Positions 33,438-42,143 of a stretch of 64,000 nt of DNA are shown here, piece after piece. Source of the stretch: Streptomyces violaceoruber (GTDB lineage Bacteria; Actinomycetota; Actinomycetes; Streptomycetales; Streptomycetaceae); assembly GCA_000720805.1 (NCBI GenBank), contig JODI01000043.1, positions 17,769-81,768 of the forward strand. Reading direction: 5' to 3'. The first letter of the stretch is position 1. Every line of letters starts with the position of its first letter. The notes beneath the pieces are model-generated. The model was not told where the DNA came from, searched no databases, and saw nothing but the letters and a program-made list of their open reading frames with translations. A program made the position numbers and the translations under genes.

Positions 33438-34474
33438 TGGCTCAGCACACCCTCGACCAGGTGCCCGTCCCCCCTCCCCTGGGGGCGGGCGCCTCCCGCC
33501 CCGGTGCTTCGCCGGCCCGTCGGACGCCGGGGCTGCCGCGCCGCGTCCTCCGCTCCGTGGTCCCTGGCCCGACCGCGGACGCGGGGGGCGCGGCGCTCTA
33601 CCGCCGGTGGTGGCTGCCCTGGCTGTGGATGGCCCCGGCGATCGTCGGTACGACGGTCTTCGGAGTCTTCCCCTTCCTCAACACGCTCCTGGTCTCCTTC
33701 ACCGACGCCAAGCCGCTCGGCGGCGCCTACAAGCTCGTGGGGCTCGACAACTACAAGCGGATGCTCGGCGACCCGGACTTCTGGGTGGCGACCCGCAACA
33801 GCGTGCTGTACGCGCTGATCGTGGTCCCGCTGATGGTGCTGCTGCCGCTGCTGCTGGCGGTGCTGGTGGAGAAGAACCTCCCGGGCATCGGCTTTTTCCG
33901 CTCCGCCTTCTACACGCCGGTCCTCGCCTCCAGCGTGGTCGTCGGCCTGAGCTGGCAGTGGCTGCTGAGCGACCAGGGACTGGTCAACACCTGGCTGGAG
34001 AAGGCCCACCTCGTCCGGGAGGCCGTCCCGTTCCTGTCCGACTCGTGGCTGATCCTGCTGTCGGCGATGGGCCTGACCATCTGGAAGGGCCTCGGCTGGT
34101 ACATGATCTTCTACCTGGCCGCGCTGGGGAACGTACCGAAGGAACTCCATGAGGCGGCGGCCGTCGACGGCGCCGGAGCGGCCCGCCGGTTCTGGCACAT
34201 CACCGTGCCCGGTGTCCGCCAGTCGATGATGCTGGTCGGCACCCTCACCGGCATCGGCTCGCTGCGGGTGTTCACCGAGATCTACATGCTCGGCGGCGCC
34301 ACCGGCGGCCCCGGCGGCGCCGACCGCACGCTGCCCTTCTACATCCGGGACGTCGGCCTCGACCCGCTCACCGGCAACGCCGGTTACGGCGCCGCGGTCA
34401 GCGTCGCGCTGTTCGCCCTGACCCTGGGCCTCACGCTGCTCGCCCAGCGCCTGACCAAGGAGGACGAGTCATGA
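33437..34474 (+). CDS. Sugar ABC transporter permease (MalF/UgpA-like)
   Basis: A 345-aa permease with six helices after a Pro/Ala/Arg-rich cytosolic N-terminus of about 60 residues, longer than usual. The EAA loop is ELHEAAAVDGAGAARRFWHI near residue 240. ATG 33437 overlaps the binding-protein stop and its own stop overlaps the next permease by ATGA. The operon has no ATPase gene. In Streptomyces such sugar importers are driven by the shared ATPase MsiK encoded elsewhere, which is the expected arrangement here. Confidence 0.9.
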   Translation: MAQHTLDQVPVPPPLGAGASRPGASPARRTPGLPRRVLRSVVPGPTADAGGAALYRRWWLPWLWMAPAIVGTTVFGVFPFLNTLLVSFTDAKPLGGAYKLVGLDNYKRMLGDPDFWVATRNSVLYALIVVPLMVLLPLLLAVLVEKNLPGIGFFRSAFYTPVLASSVVVGLSWQWLLSDQGLVNTWLEKAHLVREAVPFLSDSWLILLSAMGLTIWKGLGWYMIFYLAALGNVPKELHEAAAVDGAGAARRFWHITVPGVRQSMMLVGTLTGIGSLRVFTEIYMLGGATGGPGGADRTLPFYIRDVGLDPLTGNAGYGAAVSVALFALTLGLTLLAQRLTKEDES

Positions 34475-35349
34475 CCACGGCCGTCGACAGACCTCGGCGC
34501 CTGGTGCCGCGCTGGCGGGACTACGGCCGCCCCCGCGAACTCGTCCTGCGCTACCTGCTGCTGGTGTTCGTCCTGTTCATCACGGTCGGCCCGTTGGTGT
34601 GGCAGGTGCTGTCGTCGTTGAAGGGCCCGACCGAGGACGTCTTCGGCTCCGGTGCCTCACTGCTCCCGCACCACCCGACCCTGCGTGCCTACCGGCAGGT
34701 CTTCGACCAGGTCCCGGTGTGGACGTACATCAGGAACAGCCTGTTCGTCGCCGTCATCTCCATCGCCAGCCAGCTCGTCTTCTCCACGATGGCCGGGTAC
34801 ATGCTCTCCAAGCCCGGCTGGAAGGGCCGGAAGCTGGTCTGGGTCGTGCTGATGGCGTCCATGATGTTCCCCTTCGAGTCGATCATGGTGTCGCTGTTCC
34901 TCAGCATCCGGGACCTGGGGCTGGTCGACAACCTGGTCGGCGTCTGGCTGCCCGGCTTCGTCGCCGCGATCAACGTCCTCATCATGCGGGCCGCGTTCCT
35001 GGCCGTGCCGCGCGAGATCGAGGACGCGGCGATGCTGGACGGTGCGGGCGAGTGGAAGCGGTTCCGGCATCTGTACCTGCCGTCCGCGTACGGGGCGATC
35101 CTGGTCGTCACCATCAACACCTTCATCAGCGCCTGGGACGACTTCCTGTGGCCGCTGATCGTGCTGCGCACGGAGGGCCACTTCACGCTGACGCTGGGGC
35201 TGTCGCGTCTCCAGACGTCGTCGTTCGGCTATGACCAGCGTCTGGTGATGGCGGGTTCGGTGATCTCCGTGATCCCGGTGCTGGTGCTGTTCGTGATCAC
35301 CCAGCGGTGGTTCTACCGGGGCGTGTCCTCGGGGGCCGTCAAGCTCTGA
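34471..35349 (+). CDS. Sugar ABC transporter permease (MalG/UgpE-like)
   Basis: A 292-aa second permease of the importer. It has six helices and the EAA loop EIEDAAMLDGAGEWKRFRHL near residue 185, followed by the typical SAWDDFLWPLIVL segment. ATG 34471 overlaps the preceding stop. The gene ends at 35349, overlapping the convergent GH3 gene by 11 bases. Together with the lipoprotein it forms a complete import channel apart from the ATPase. Confidence 0.9.
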   Translation: MTTAVDRPRRLVPRWRDYGRPRELVLRYLLLVFVLFITVGPLVWQVLSSLKGPTEDVFGSGASLLPHHPTLRAYRQVFDQVPVWTYIRNSLFVAVISIASQLVFSTMAGYMLSKPGWKGRKLVWVVLMASMMFPFESIMVSLFLSIRDLGLVDNLVGVWLPGFVAAINVLIMRAAFLAVPREIEDAAMLDGAGEWKRFRHLYLPSAYGAILVVTINTFISAWDDFLWPLIVLRTEGHFTLTLGLSRLQTSSFGYDQRLVMAGSVISVIPVLVLFVITQRWFYRGVSSGAVKL

Positions 35350-37624
35350 GAACCTGCGACACGGTCTCGGAGGCGGCTCCGACGTCCAGCACGACGGGCA
35401 CGGCGGTGAGCGCGGCCCCGGCCGACTCGGCGACCCGGATCTCCACGGTGCGGGACCCGGCGAGCCGGTCGGCGTCGAGGGGCAGGGTGAGTGTCCGGCA
35501 CTCGCCCGGCGCGAGGTCGACACCCTCGAACGCGCACAGTTCGAGGGTGCGCGGCCAGACGGACGTGATCAGGCGTCTCAGATAGACCTGCACGACCGTA
35601 CGCCCGGGCCGGTCCCCGGTGTTGGTGACGTCGACCTCGACGGTGGGCCCCGGTTCGGCGGTGTGGCCGGACGGACGTGGCGTGCCGTAGGCGAAGCTCG
35701 TGTACGACAGCCCGTGTCCGAAGGGGTGGAGGGGCTCGGCGCTCTCGTCGACGTAGCCGCCGTACTCGATGTCCTTGTGGTTGTAGTAGACGGGGAGTTG
35801 GGCCACCGAGCGCGGGACGGACACCGGAAGCCGTCCGGCCGGCTCCGCGAGCCCGAGCAGTACCTCGGCGATCGCCTCACCGCCCCACGGGCCCGGGTAC
35901 CAGGCGGTGAGCAGGGCGCCCGCGGTGTCGGGGACGACATGCGGGCGGCCCTGGACGAGGACCGCCACGGTGGGCGTGCCCGTCGCGACGACGGCGTCCA
36001 GCAGGGCGTACTGCGCGGTGCCGAGCCGCAGTCGGGCCAGGTCGACGCCCTCGCCGCAGGTCATCTCGGACACGGCGGTCCGTGCCGCCCCGTTGGCCGC
36101 GAAGTCGGTGTCGGGGGTGCGGGCGCTGCTGCCGCCCAGCACCAGCACGGCCACGTCACAGGCGGCCGCCGCGGTGACCGCCTCGGGGATGCCGGAGAGG
36201 TCGCCGCCGGTGAGGGCACAGCCGGGGACGTGGCGGATGTCGACGCCGGGCGGGGCGAGTCGCCGCAGCCCGTCGAGGACACTGGTGCCGGTGCCGGGAC
36301 GCTGCGGGGCGGTGTAGTCGCCCGACTGGTGGGCTGTGGTGGCGGACTGGGGTCCGAGTACGGCGATGCGGGAGACGTCCGGCCCGATGGGCAGGACGCG
36401 GCCGTCGTTGCGGAGGAGAGTGACGGCGGCGCGGGCGACGGCCGTGCTCATCTGCCTGCCGCCGACCGGGAAGTCCGTTGTGGTGCCTTGCTGTTCGAAC
36501 AGCCCCAGCCGGAACTTGAGCCGCAGCACCCGGGCCACGGCGGTGTCGAGGGCGTCCTCGCTCACCAGCCCTCGCTCGACCGCCTCCTCCAGGTGCGTGA
36601 ACCCCTCGTCCCAAAGGCTCAGGTCCACGCCGGAGTTGAGGGCGAGGGCGCCCGCGGAGGTCTTGTCGCCGGTGATCCGGGCCAGCCGGTCCACGGCCAG
36701 ACCGTCGGCCATGACCAGCCCGTCGAAGCCCCAGCGCTCCCGCAACAGGCCGGTGAGCAGGGCCCGGTTGCCGGAGCAGGGCATCCCGTCGACCTCGTTG
36801 TACGCGGCCATGACCGCGGCGGCGCCGGCGCGGACGCCGGCCCGGGCGGCGGGGAGGTGGATCTCGTGGAGTTCGCGGAGTCCGAGCTCGGCCTCGGCGG
36901 AGTTGCGGCCGCCGACGGTGGCGCCCTGCCCGGCGAAGTGCTTGAGGACGACGGGGGCCTTGTCGGCGGCGAACCGGTCGCCGGAGCCCTGCATCCCCCT
37001 CACCAGCGCCTCGGTGAGACGGGCCGCCAGGTACGGGTCCTCGCCGAAGCACTCCTCGGTGCGGCCCCAGCGCGGGTCCCGGGCGATGTCGAGGGCCGAG
37101 ACCAGGGCGACATGGCCGCCCCGGGCCCGCAGCTCGGCGGCGGCGTGCGCGGCGGCCTCCTCGTACAGGCCGGGGTCCCAGGTGGCGCCCACGGCGAGAT
37201 TCACCGGCAGGACCGTCCCGTCGAGGGCCATGTGTCCGTGCGGCACCTCCTCGACGAACAGGGCCGGGATGCCGAGCCGGCTGCGCTCCACGACATGCCG
37301 CTGCACCAGGTCGGCGAGGGCGGCCCCGTCCCGCGCTCCGGGCCCCTCGCCATGGGCGACCCCGGACCAGGCGTCCGCGCGCTGGAGCCCGTACAGGGCA
37401 CCGAGTCCGGCGAAGCGTTCGGTCTCGGCGTACAGAGCGTCGGTCAGCTCGAAGCCCCGGACGGTGCGACAGTAGGCGTCCCAGCCGTACATCCGCTGGT
37501 TGACCTGGCCGACCTTCTCTCGCAGTGTCATCCGGGAGAGCAGATCGCGGACCCGGGCGCCGACGGGGGCGGCGGGGTCGCGGTAGAGCACGCTGGGACG
37601 GCGGCGACGTTCCGAGTCGGTCAC
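35339..37624 (-). CDS. Glycoside hydrolase family 3 beta-glucosidase-like enzyme
   Basis: A 761-aa GH3 enzyme with N-terminal (alpha/beta)8 and alpha/beta sandwich domains and a C-terminal fibronectin III-like domain (from about residue 670). The sequence around the nucleophile reads GFDGLVMADG, with the catalytic Asp in the position of the usual SDW. KHFAGQGATVGGRN is the conserved substrate-binding segment. No signal peptide is seen, so it is probably cytosolic, splitting imported beta-linked oligosaccharides. GTG 37624 is taken as the start; the ribosome-binding site is weak and lies in a repeated region, so the start is less sure than the gene. Confidence 0.87.
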   Translation of the reverse strand: MTDSERRRRPSVLYRDPAAPVGARVRDLLSRMTLREKVGQVNQRMYGWDAYCRTVRGFELTDALYAETERFAGLGALYGLQRADAWSGVAHGEGPGARDGAALADLVQRHVVERSRLGIPALFVEEVPHGHMALDGTVLPVNLAVGATWDPGLYEEAAAHAAAELRARGGHVALVSALDIARDPRWGRTEECFGEDPYLAARLTEALVRGMQGSGDRFAADKAPVVLKHFAGQGATVGGRNSAEAELGLRELHEIHLPAARAGVRAGAAAVMAAYNEVDGMPCSGNRALLTGLLRERWGFDGLVMADGLAVDRLARITGDKTSAGALALNSGVDLSLWDEGFTHLEEAVERGLVSEDALDTAVARVLRLKFRLGLFEQQGTTTDFPVGGRQMSTAVARAAVTLLRNDGRVLPIGPDVSRIAVLGPQSATTAHQSGDYTAPQRPGTGTSVLDGLRRLAPPGVDIRHVPGCALTGGDLSGIPEAVTAAAACDVAVLVLGGSSARTPDTDFAANGAARTAVSEMTCGEGVDLARLRLGTAQYALLDAVVATGTPTVAVLVQGRPHVVPDTAGALLTAWYPGPWGGEAIAEVLLGLAEPAGRLPVSVPRSVAQLPVYYNHKDIEYGGYVDESAEPLHPFGHGLSYTSFAYGTPRPSGHTAEPGPTVEVDVTNTGDRPGRTVVQVYLRRLITSVWPRTLELCAFEGVDLAPGECRTLTLPLDADRLAGSRTVEIRVAESAGAALTAVPVVLDVGAASETVSQVLRA

Positions 37625-38039
37625 CGGACACCGCCCGCGCGAGCAAGCCGGCTCAGGGCCACGGCACCCCGGCAGCCGCCGGCAACACGGCCGAGCCGGA
37701 CCCGGGCCGCAAGGCGCCGGCAGCGCGGCTCCATGCCGCTCACCCGACCCCACCGACCCGAGCGAGCCGGCCAGAGCCACCGCGCCCCGGGGAACCCCCG
37801 GCGACCGGGCCGACGACCCGGGCCAGGGCCCCGAGACGGACCGTAGGACAGAGGCACAGCTCCATGCCGGTCACCGGGCACCCCCCGCGCGGAGCCGCGC
37901 CAGAGCCACCGCGCCCCGGCAACCGTCGGCAACACGGCCGAGCCGGACCCGGGCCGCAAGGCGCCGGCAGTGTGGCTCCATGCCGCTCACCCGACCCCAC
38001 CGACCCGAGCGAGCCGGGCCAGAGCCACCGCGCCCCGGG
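37621..38039 (-). repeat. Two imperfect direct copies (about 170 bp, period about 247 bp) spanning the kinase end and GH3 start
   Basis: Segments 37621-37791 and 37871-38039 are near-identical. Each copy runs from a kinase-like C-terminus (coding LARVGGVG and a stop) through a spacer to a GTGACC start. The upper copy belongs to the kinase gene end; the lower copy belongs to the GH3 start. Shorter units coding G-A-V-A-L-A recur within each copy. The 362 bases between the two genes (37625-37986) hold only this repeat and the 44-codon hybrid reading frame. Confidence 0.75.
37740..37874 (-). pseudogene. 44-codon hybrid frame left between repeat copies
   Basis: GTG 37874 to the stop at 37740 gives a 44-residue frame whose 5' end copies the GH3 start context and whose last residues (GRLARVGGVG) copy the kinase C-terminus. 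It looks like a join left by unequal recombination or by loss of a duplicated gene. Translation is unlikely to matter; it may simply be repeat debris. Confidence 0.4.
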
Positions 38040-38997
38040 AGCCGTCGGCGACCCAGTCGAGGGTGGGTCCGAGGGTCCGGAGGCGGGCCGTGAGACGGGC
38101 CGTGAGGGGGCCCTCGGGGCCGAGGAGGCCGCCGGTGGCGACGATGCGTTCGCCGGGGGCCGGCTCCAACGCCCGCACCGTGTGGGCCAGTTGGTCTGCC
38201 GCCTCGTCCAGGATGGCGGTGGCCACGGCGTCCTTCTCCTCCGCCGCCTCGGCCACCAGCGGAGCGAACCGGGCGAGCCGGATCGGGGCCTCGGCCATGA
38301 CCGCGGGGAGCAGGTGCCGGCGGTAGGCCTCGCGATGTGAGCGGGCCCAGGCGCCGTCGGTGTCGTACGGCAGGACCTCGGCCGGCAGGCCCAGGGCCCG
38401 CCCGACCACCGCCGCGAGTGCCGTCGCCGGTCCCCGCCCGTCCGCCATGCGCAGACCGGCCCGAACCGCGGACCGGCCGATCCAGAACCCGCTGCCCTCG
38501 TCGCCGAGCAGCCAGCCGTCGCCGTCCACGGTGGCCGTGCCGCGCCGGCCGGTGATGCGCATCGCGACCGCGCCGGTGCCGGCCACCAGGGCGAGTCCGT
38601 CGGCCGGGGTGCCCGGCGCGGCGGCGAAGGCGGCCTCGATGTCGCTGCAGACGGCGACCGGTCCGGGCGGGACGCCCACCCGGGCCAGGGCCGCGGTGAG
38701 GGCGGACCGGGCGTTGACGTGCCCGGGGTCGTCCGGGGAGGCGGCGGTGGCACCCGCGAAACCGCCGGCGACGGCCACCACGTTCCCGTGGGCCCCCTCC
38801 GGCAGCGCACGCGCGATGGCCTCCGCCAGGTGCTCGGTGAGCCGCGGCACCGGCACGGTCAGGGCGTTGCCGGGACCGCCGGCGCCCTCGCCGAGCAGGA
38901 GACCGCCGTCGTCCGCGGCGGCGGCGAGGACGGCACGGGTGTGCGTACCACCGGCGTCGAGACCGATGACCAGATCCTGGTTCAAATCATTGCTCAT
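37987..38997 (-). CDS. BadF/BadG-family sugar kinase (N-acetylglucosamine kinase-like)
   Basis: A 336-aa ASKHA-fold kinase. The phosphate-1 motif is VIGLDAGGTHTRAVLA near the N-terminus. The adenosine-side motifs are VAGTGAVAMRI and GDEGSGFWIGR. Homologues phosphorylate N-acetylglucosamine or related hexosamines, which fits delivery of sugar phosphate to the SIS protein and as inducer to the RpiR-type regulator. ATG 38997 is divergent from the GH5-like gene with only 49 bases between. The last 15 residues (AVALARLARVGGVG) lie inside the local repeat, so the C-terminus may have been altered by the duplication. Confidence 0.82.
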   Translation of the reverse strand: MSNDLNQDLVIGLDAGGTHTRAVLAAAADDGGLLLGEGAGGPGNALTVPVPRLTEHLAEAIARALPEGAHGNVVAVAGGFAGATAASPDDPGHVNARSALTAALARVGVPPGPVAVCSDIEAAFAAAPGTPADGLALVAGTGAVAMRITGRRGTATVDGDGWLLGDEGSGFWIGRSAVRAGLRMADGRGPATALAAVVGRALGLPAEVLPYDTDGAWARSHREAYRRHLLPAVMAEAPIRLARFAPLVAEAAEEKDAVATAILDEAADQLAHTVRALEPAPGERIVATGGLLGPEGPLTARLTARLRTLGPTLDWVADGSRGAVALARLARVGGVG

Positions 38998-39007
38998 TAC
39001 TGACTAT

Positions 39008-39023
39008 GGTGGTTGATACATTC
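39008..39023 (+). promoter_or_regulatory. Shared promoter/operator element before the GH5-like gene
   Basis: GGTGGTTGATACATTC matches 15 of 16 bases of the element at 25996-26011 before the regulator. It includes TACATT as -10, and its left part also resembles the TTGAACCA operator. It sits in the 49-base divergent spacer, so it could control the kinase gene as well. Confidence 0.45.
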
Positions 39024-39046
39024 GCGCAGTACAAGGGGCAGAACAA

Positions 39047-40309
39047 GTGGCAGAACAAGTGCGGCGCAGGCCCGGACCCGAGGAGGATCCCATTCGTACA
39101 CTCCGCTTCGGCGTCAACTACACGCCCCGCCGCGGCTGGTTCCACGCCTGGCACGACTTCGACCCGGCGCACGCGCGCGAGGATCTGGAGCAGATAGCCG
39201 GGCTCGGTCTCGACCACGTCCGGATCTTCCACCTCTGGCCGCTCCTCCAGCCCAACCGCACGTTCGTCCGCCCCGCCGCCGTGGACCAGCTGGCGCAGCT
39301 CGTCGACCTGGCGGGCGAGGCCGGTCTCGACGTCCTCGTGGACGGCGTGCAGGGCCATCTGTCGAGCTTCGACTTCTACCCGGAGTGGACCCGTAGCTGG
39401 CACCACCGCAACGTGTTCACGGACCCGGAGGCGATCGAGGCGCAGGCCGAGCTGCTGCGCACCCTCGGGCACGCCCTGGCCGACCGCCCGAACCTGCTCG
39501 GCCTCCAGCTGGGCAACGAGCTCAACAACCTGGTCGAACACAACCCGGTGACGGCGGCGGAGGTCGACCACTACCTCGACACCCTGCTGGCCGCCGCCCG
39601 CGAGGGCCTGCGCCCGGGCCACCTGGCCACCCACTCCGCGTACGACGCCGCCTGGTACGGCGACGACCACCCCTTCACCCCCCGGGCCTCGGCGCGCAAG
39701 GGCGATCTGACCACCGTCCACCCGTGGGTGTTCTCCGGCGACTGCGCCCGCCGCTACGGCCCCCGCTCCCCGCAGGTGCTGCACCTCGCCGAGTACGGCA
39801 CGGAGCTGGCCGTCGCGTACGCGGAGGATCCGGCCCGGCCCGTCTGGGTCCAGGAGACCGGCGCGCCCGAGCCGCACATCCCGGCCGCCGACGCACCCGC
39901 CTTCGCGCGGGCGACCCTGCGCAACGCGGCCGAGTGCACGGCCCTGTGGGGGGTGACCTGGTGGTGCTCCCACGACGTGGACCGGGCCCTGGCCGATTAC
40001 CCGGAACTGGAGTACACGCTGGGCCTGTTCGACTCGGCGGGCCGCGCCAAGCCGATCGCCGACGCCCTCGCCGCCACCGTCGCCGGCCTGCGCGCCGAAC
40101 CGCCCGCGCCCCTGCCGCGCGAGAGGGCTTTGGTCCTGGACTGCTCCCCGGCCACCCGTTCGGTGTCCGGTCCGGGCGGCGCGTTCTTCGAGGAGTGGAT
40201 GCGGCAGCGCACGGAGGGCGTCCGCCCGGCGGTGGTCCTGACCGGGCGCGCGGACGACCCTCAGTACCTGGCGGCACGCGGGATCAAGGAGCTCGTACGA
40301 CTGCCCTGA
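39047..40309 (+). CDS. GH5-like glycoside hydrolase (mannanase/glucosidase-type)
   Basis: A 420-aa protein with a clan-A TIM barrel. The acid/base Glu158 is in LGNELNN and the nucleophile Glu270 in VWVQETGAP. The strand-1 pattern FGVNYTPRRGW and the absence of a signal peptide suggest a cytosolic enzyme acting on imported oligosaccharides. Specificity could be beta-mannosidic or beta-glucosidic and cannot be decided here. GTG 39047 lies 24 bases after the -10 element; the repeated GGCAGAACAAGT around it makes the exact start uncertain. The gene converges on the second GH3 gene. Confidence 0.78.
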   Translation: MAEQVRRRPGPEEDPIRTLRFGVNYTPRRGWFHAWHDFDPAHAREDLEQIAGLGLDHVRIFHLWPLLQPNRTFVRPAAVDQLAQLVDLAGEAGLDVLVDGVQGHLSSFDFYPEWTRSWHHRNVFTDPEAIEAQAELLRTLGHALADRPNLLGLQLGNELNNLVEHNPVTAAEVDHYLDTLLAAAREGLRPGHLATHSAYDAAWYGDDHPFTPRASARKGDLTTVHPWVFSGDCARRYGPRSPQVLHLAEYGTELAVAYAEDPARPVWVQETGAPEPHIPAADAPAFARATLRNAAECTALWGVTWWCSHDVDRALADYPELEYTLGLFDSAGRAKPIADALAATVAGLRAEPPAPLPRERALVLDCSPATRSVSGPGGAFFEEWMRQRTEGVRPAVVLTGRADDPQYLAARGIKELVRLP

Positions 40310-40480
40310 GGTCCTGGGCGGTCCCGGCCCACGACCGGTCGGCAGGCAGGCACAACAGACCACTGGCCCGCCGCGCTGTTCACCGTGGCCGCGCGGCGAC
40401 GCGGAGTGCGGCTGCCCGAACAGACACAGCGGAGTACCAGCCCGCAGGAACAGCCAAGCACCCGCCCGCAAGCGCCGCGC

Positions 40481-41962
40481 TCAGGCGCCGGTCAGGACCT
40501 CGGCCACCGCCCGCAGGTTCACCCGGCCCCGTCCGAACGAGCACAGGGCGTCGCCGTCCGGCAACCCGGTGGCCACGCGTACCGCGTCCGGCCGCCGGGC
40601 CAGCAGGGTGTCCCGCAGGTGCCGCTGCCAGGGGTACAGCCCCGCGTCGCAGGTGGCGACGATCAGCGGGGCCCCTTCCGCGAGGCGCACGATTCCGTCC
40701 ACGAGGGAGGCCGGGTCCGCGGCCTCTCCGGTGACCGTGGTCCCGGTGGCCGTCGGATCGACGGCGCGCACTTCGCTCAGCAGGTCCTCGCCGCCCCAGT
40801 TGAGCGCCGGGTGCGGCGGCGGGAACAGGTCGACGACATGGGCGCCCGGCACCGGCCCGCCCGTCCCCTGGCCGCGGACGGCCCGGCGCGCGGCCTCCAG
40901 CCCGGCTCCCGCGTCCCAGGGTGCGAGGGCGAGGGCGGGGACGGCGTACCGTGCGGCGAGCCGCCGCACCCGCTCCGCGGCCTCCATGACGCGCTCCTCG
41001 GGCAGCAGCCGGGAGTGCAGCGCGCCGATCACCGCGTCCCGGCAGGACAGGGTGACCTCCAGATCCGGTACGGCGACGATGACCTGGTCCGCTCCGGCGG
41101 CGAGGGCGATCCGCGCCCCGGCCTCCTCGCCGTACCGGTCGGCTATCGCCTTCATCTCCAGGGCGTCGGTGACCAGCACCCCGTCGAAGCCCAGGTCGAG
41201 CCGGAGCAGGTCGCCCAGGATGCGGCGGCTGAGGGTGGCCGGCCGGTTGGCGTCCAGCGCCGGGAATACGACATGGGCACTCATCAGCATCGGCACGCCC
41301 GCGGCGACGGCGGCCCGGAAGGGCGCGAGGTCGAGTTCCTCGTACGGGCGCGGGTCGACGGCCAGCTCGTGGTGGCTGTCGGTGAGGGTGCCGCCGTGTC
41401 CGGGGAAGTGCTTGGCGCAGGAGGCGATGCCCCGGGCCTCGGTGGCCGCGATCCAGGCGCGGACGTGGCGGGCGACCAGTTCGGGGTCGGTGCCGAAGGC
41501 GCGGGTGCGCACGATGGGGTTGTCCGGCTGGTGCTGGACGTCGGCGACGGGGGCGTAGGAGGCGGTGATGCCGAGGCCGGCCAGATGCCCGGCGAGCGCG
41601 TCGGCACAGCGGGCGGTCAGCACGGTGTCGTCGACGACGCCGAGGGCGTAGGAGCCGGGGACGTCCGGCGCGCCCGCGCCGACCAGGTGGCCGATGCCGC
41701 CGCCCTCGTTGTCGATGCCCACCAGCAGGTCGGGGCGCAGGGACCGCAGGGTGTCGGTGAGCCGGCGCACCTGCTCGGCGTCCCGTACGTTCCGGGTGAA
41801 CAGGATGACGCCGCCCAGGCCCCGGTCGACCAGCCGCTTCAGGGTGTCCGGAACGACCGAGGTCCCCTCGAACCCGGCGACCAGACAGCGGTGCGCGGCC
41901 TCGTCGAGGTCGACGGGGAGAGCGGCACGGAAGGTCTGCTCGAAGTGGGTCACCCCGGACAT
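40481..41962 (-). CDS. GH3-family beta-N-acetylhexosaminidase-like enzyme (NagZ type)
   Basis: A 493-aa GH3 enzyme of the NagZ-like branch. It carries the diagnostic KHFPGHGGTLTDSHHEL loop, whose His and Asp provide the acid/base, and the nucleophile Asp in VLVTDALEM. IDNEGGGI replaces the more usual DQEGG. The C-terminal 150 residues form a second domain. No signal peptide is found, so it acts inside the cell, removing terminal beta-GlcNAc or related sugars. ATG 41962 is preceded by a site (41998-42012) resembling the regional operator. It completes the island's set of enzymes for N-glycan-like substrates. Confidence 0.85.
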   Translation of the reverse strand: MSGVTHFEQTFRAALPVDLDEAAHRCLVAGFEGTSVVPDTLKRLVDRGLGGVILFTRNVRDAEQVRRLTDTLRSLRPDLLVGIDNEGGGIGHLVGAGAPDVPGSYALGVVDDTVLTARCADALAGHLAGLGITASYAPVADVQHQPDNPIVRTRAFGTDPELVARHVRAWIAATEARGIASCAKHFPGHGGTLTDSHHELAVDPRPYEELDLAPFRAAVAAGVPMLMSAHVVFPALDANRPATLSRRILGDLLRLDLGFDGVLVTDALEMKAIADRYGEEAGARIALAAGADQVIVAVPDLEVTLSCRDAVIGALHSRLLPEERVMEAAERVRRLAARYAVPALALAPWDAGAGLEAARRAVRGQGTGGPVPGAHVVDLFPPPHPALNWGGEDLLSEVRAVDPTATGTTVTGEAADPASLVDGIVRLAEGAPLIVATCDAGLYPWQRHLRDTLLARRPDAVRVATGLPDGDALCSFGRGRVNLRAVAEVLTGA

Positions 41963-41997
41963 CCTCTGGCTCGGTCAGCCGGAAGTCAACAGTTCGA

Positions 41998-42012
41998 CGG
42001 TTCATCGATTCA
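41998..42012 (-). promoter_or_regulatory. Weak candidate operator upstream of the NagZ-like gene
   Basis: Read on the minus strand, TGAATCGATGAACCG keeps TGAACC and the outer TG of the regional motif. It lies 36 bases before the start codon. The match is weaker than at 26963 or 32014. Confidence 0.3.
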
Positions 42013-42060
42013 GACAAGGCCGGGTGGGCGGGCCGCCCGGACGACCTGGGCCACACCACC

Positions 42061-42100
42061 TCCCTGTGCCTCCCTGTGCCTCCCTGTGCCTCCCTGTGCG
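42061..42100. repeat. Four tandem copies of a 10-bp unit
   Basis: TCCCTGTGCC repeats head to tail four times (the last copy ends in G) in the 181-bp divergent spacer between the NagZ-like gene and the PknG-like kinase operon. Such a short tandem array can change copy number. Confidence 0.8.
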
Positions 42101-42129
42101 GCAACGGGAGCATTTCCGGCCCGCGCGTC

Positions 42130-42135
42130 TATCCT
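42130..42135 (+). promoter_or_regulatory. -10 element of the PknG-like operon
   Basis: TATCCT lies 8 bases before ATG 42144. The intervening GAGGCGGC could also act as a weak ribosome site if transcription starts earlier. Confidence 0.4.
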
Positions 42136-42143
42136 GAGGCGGC

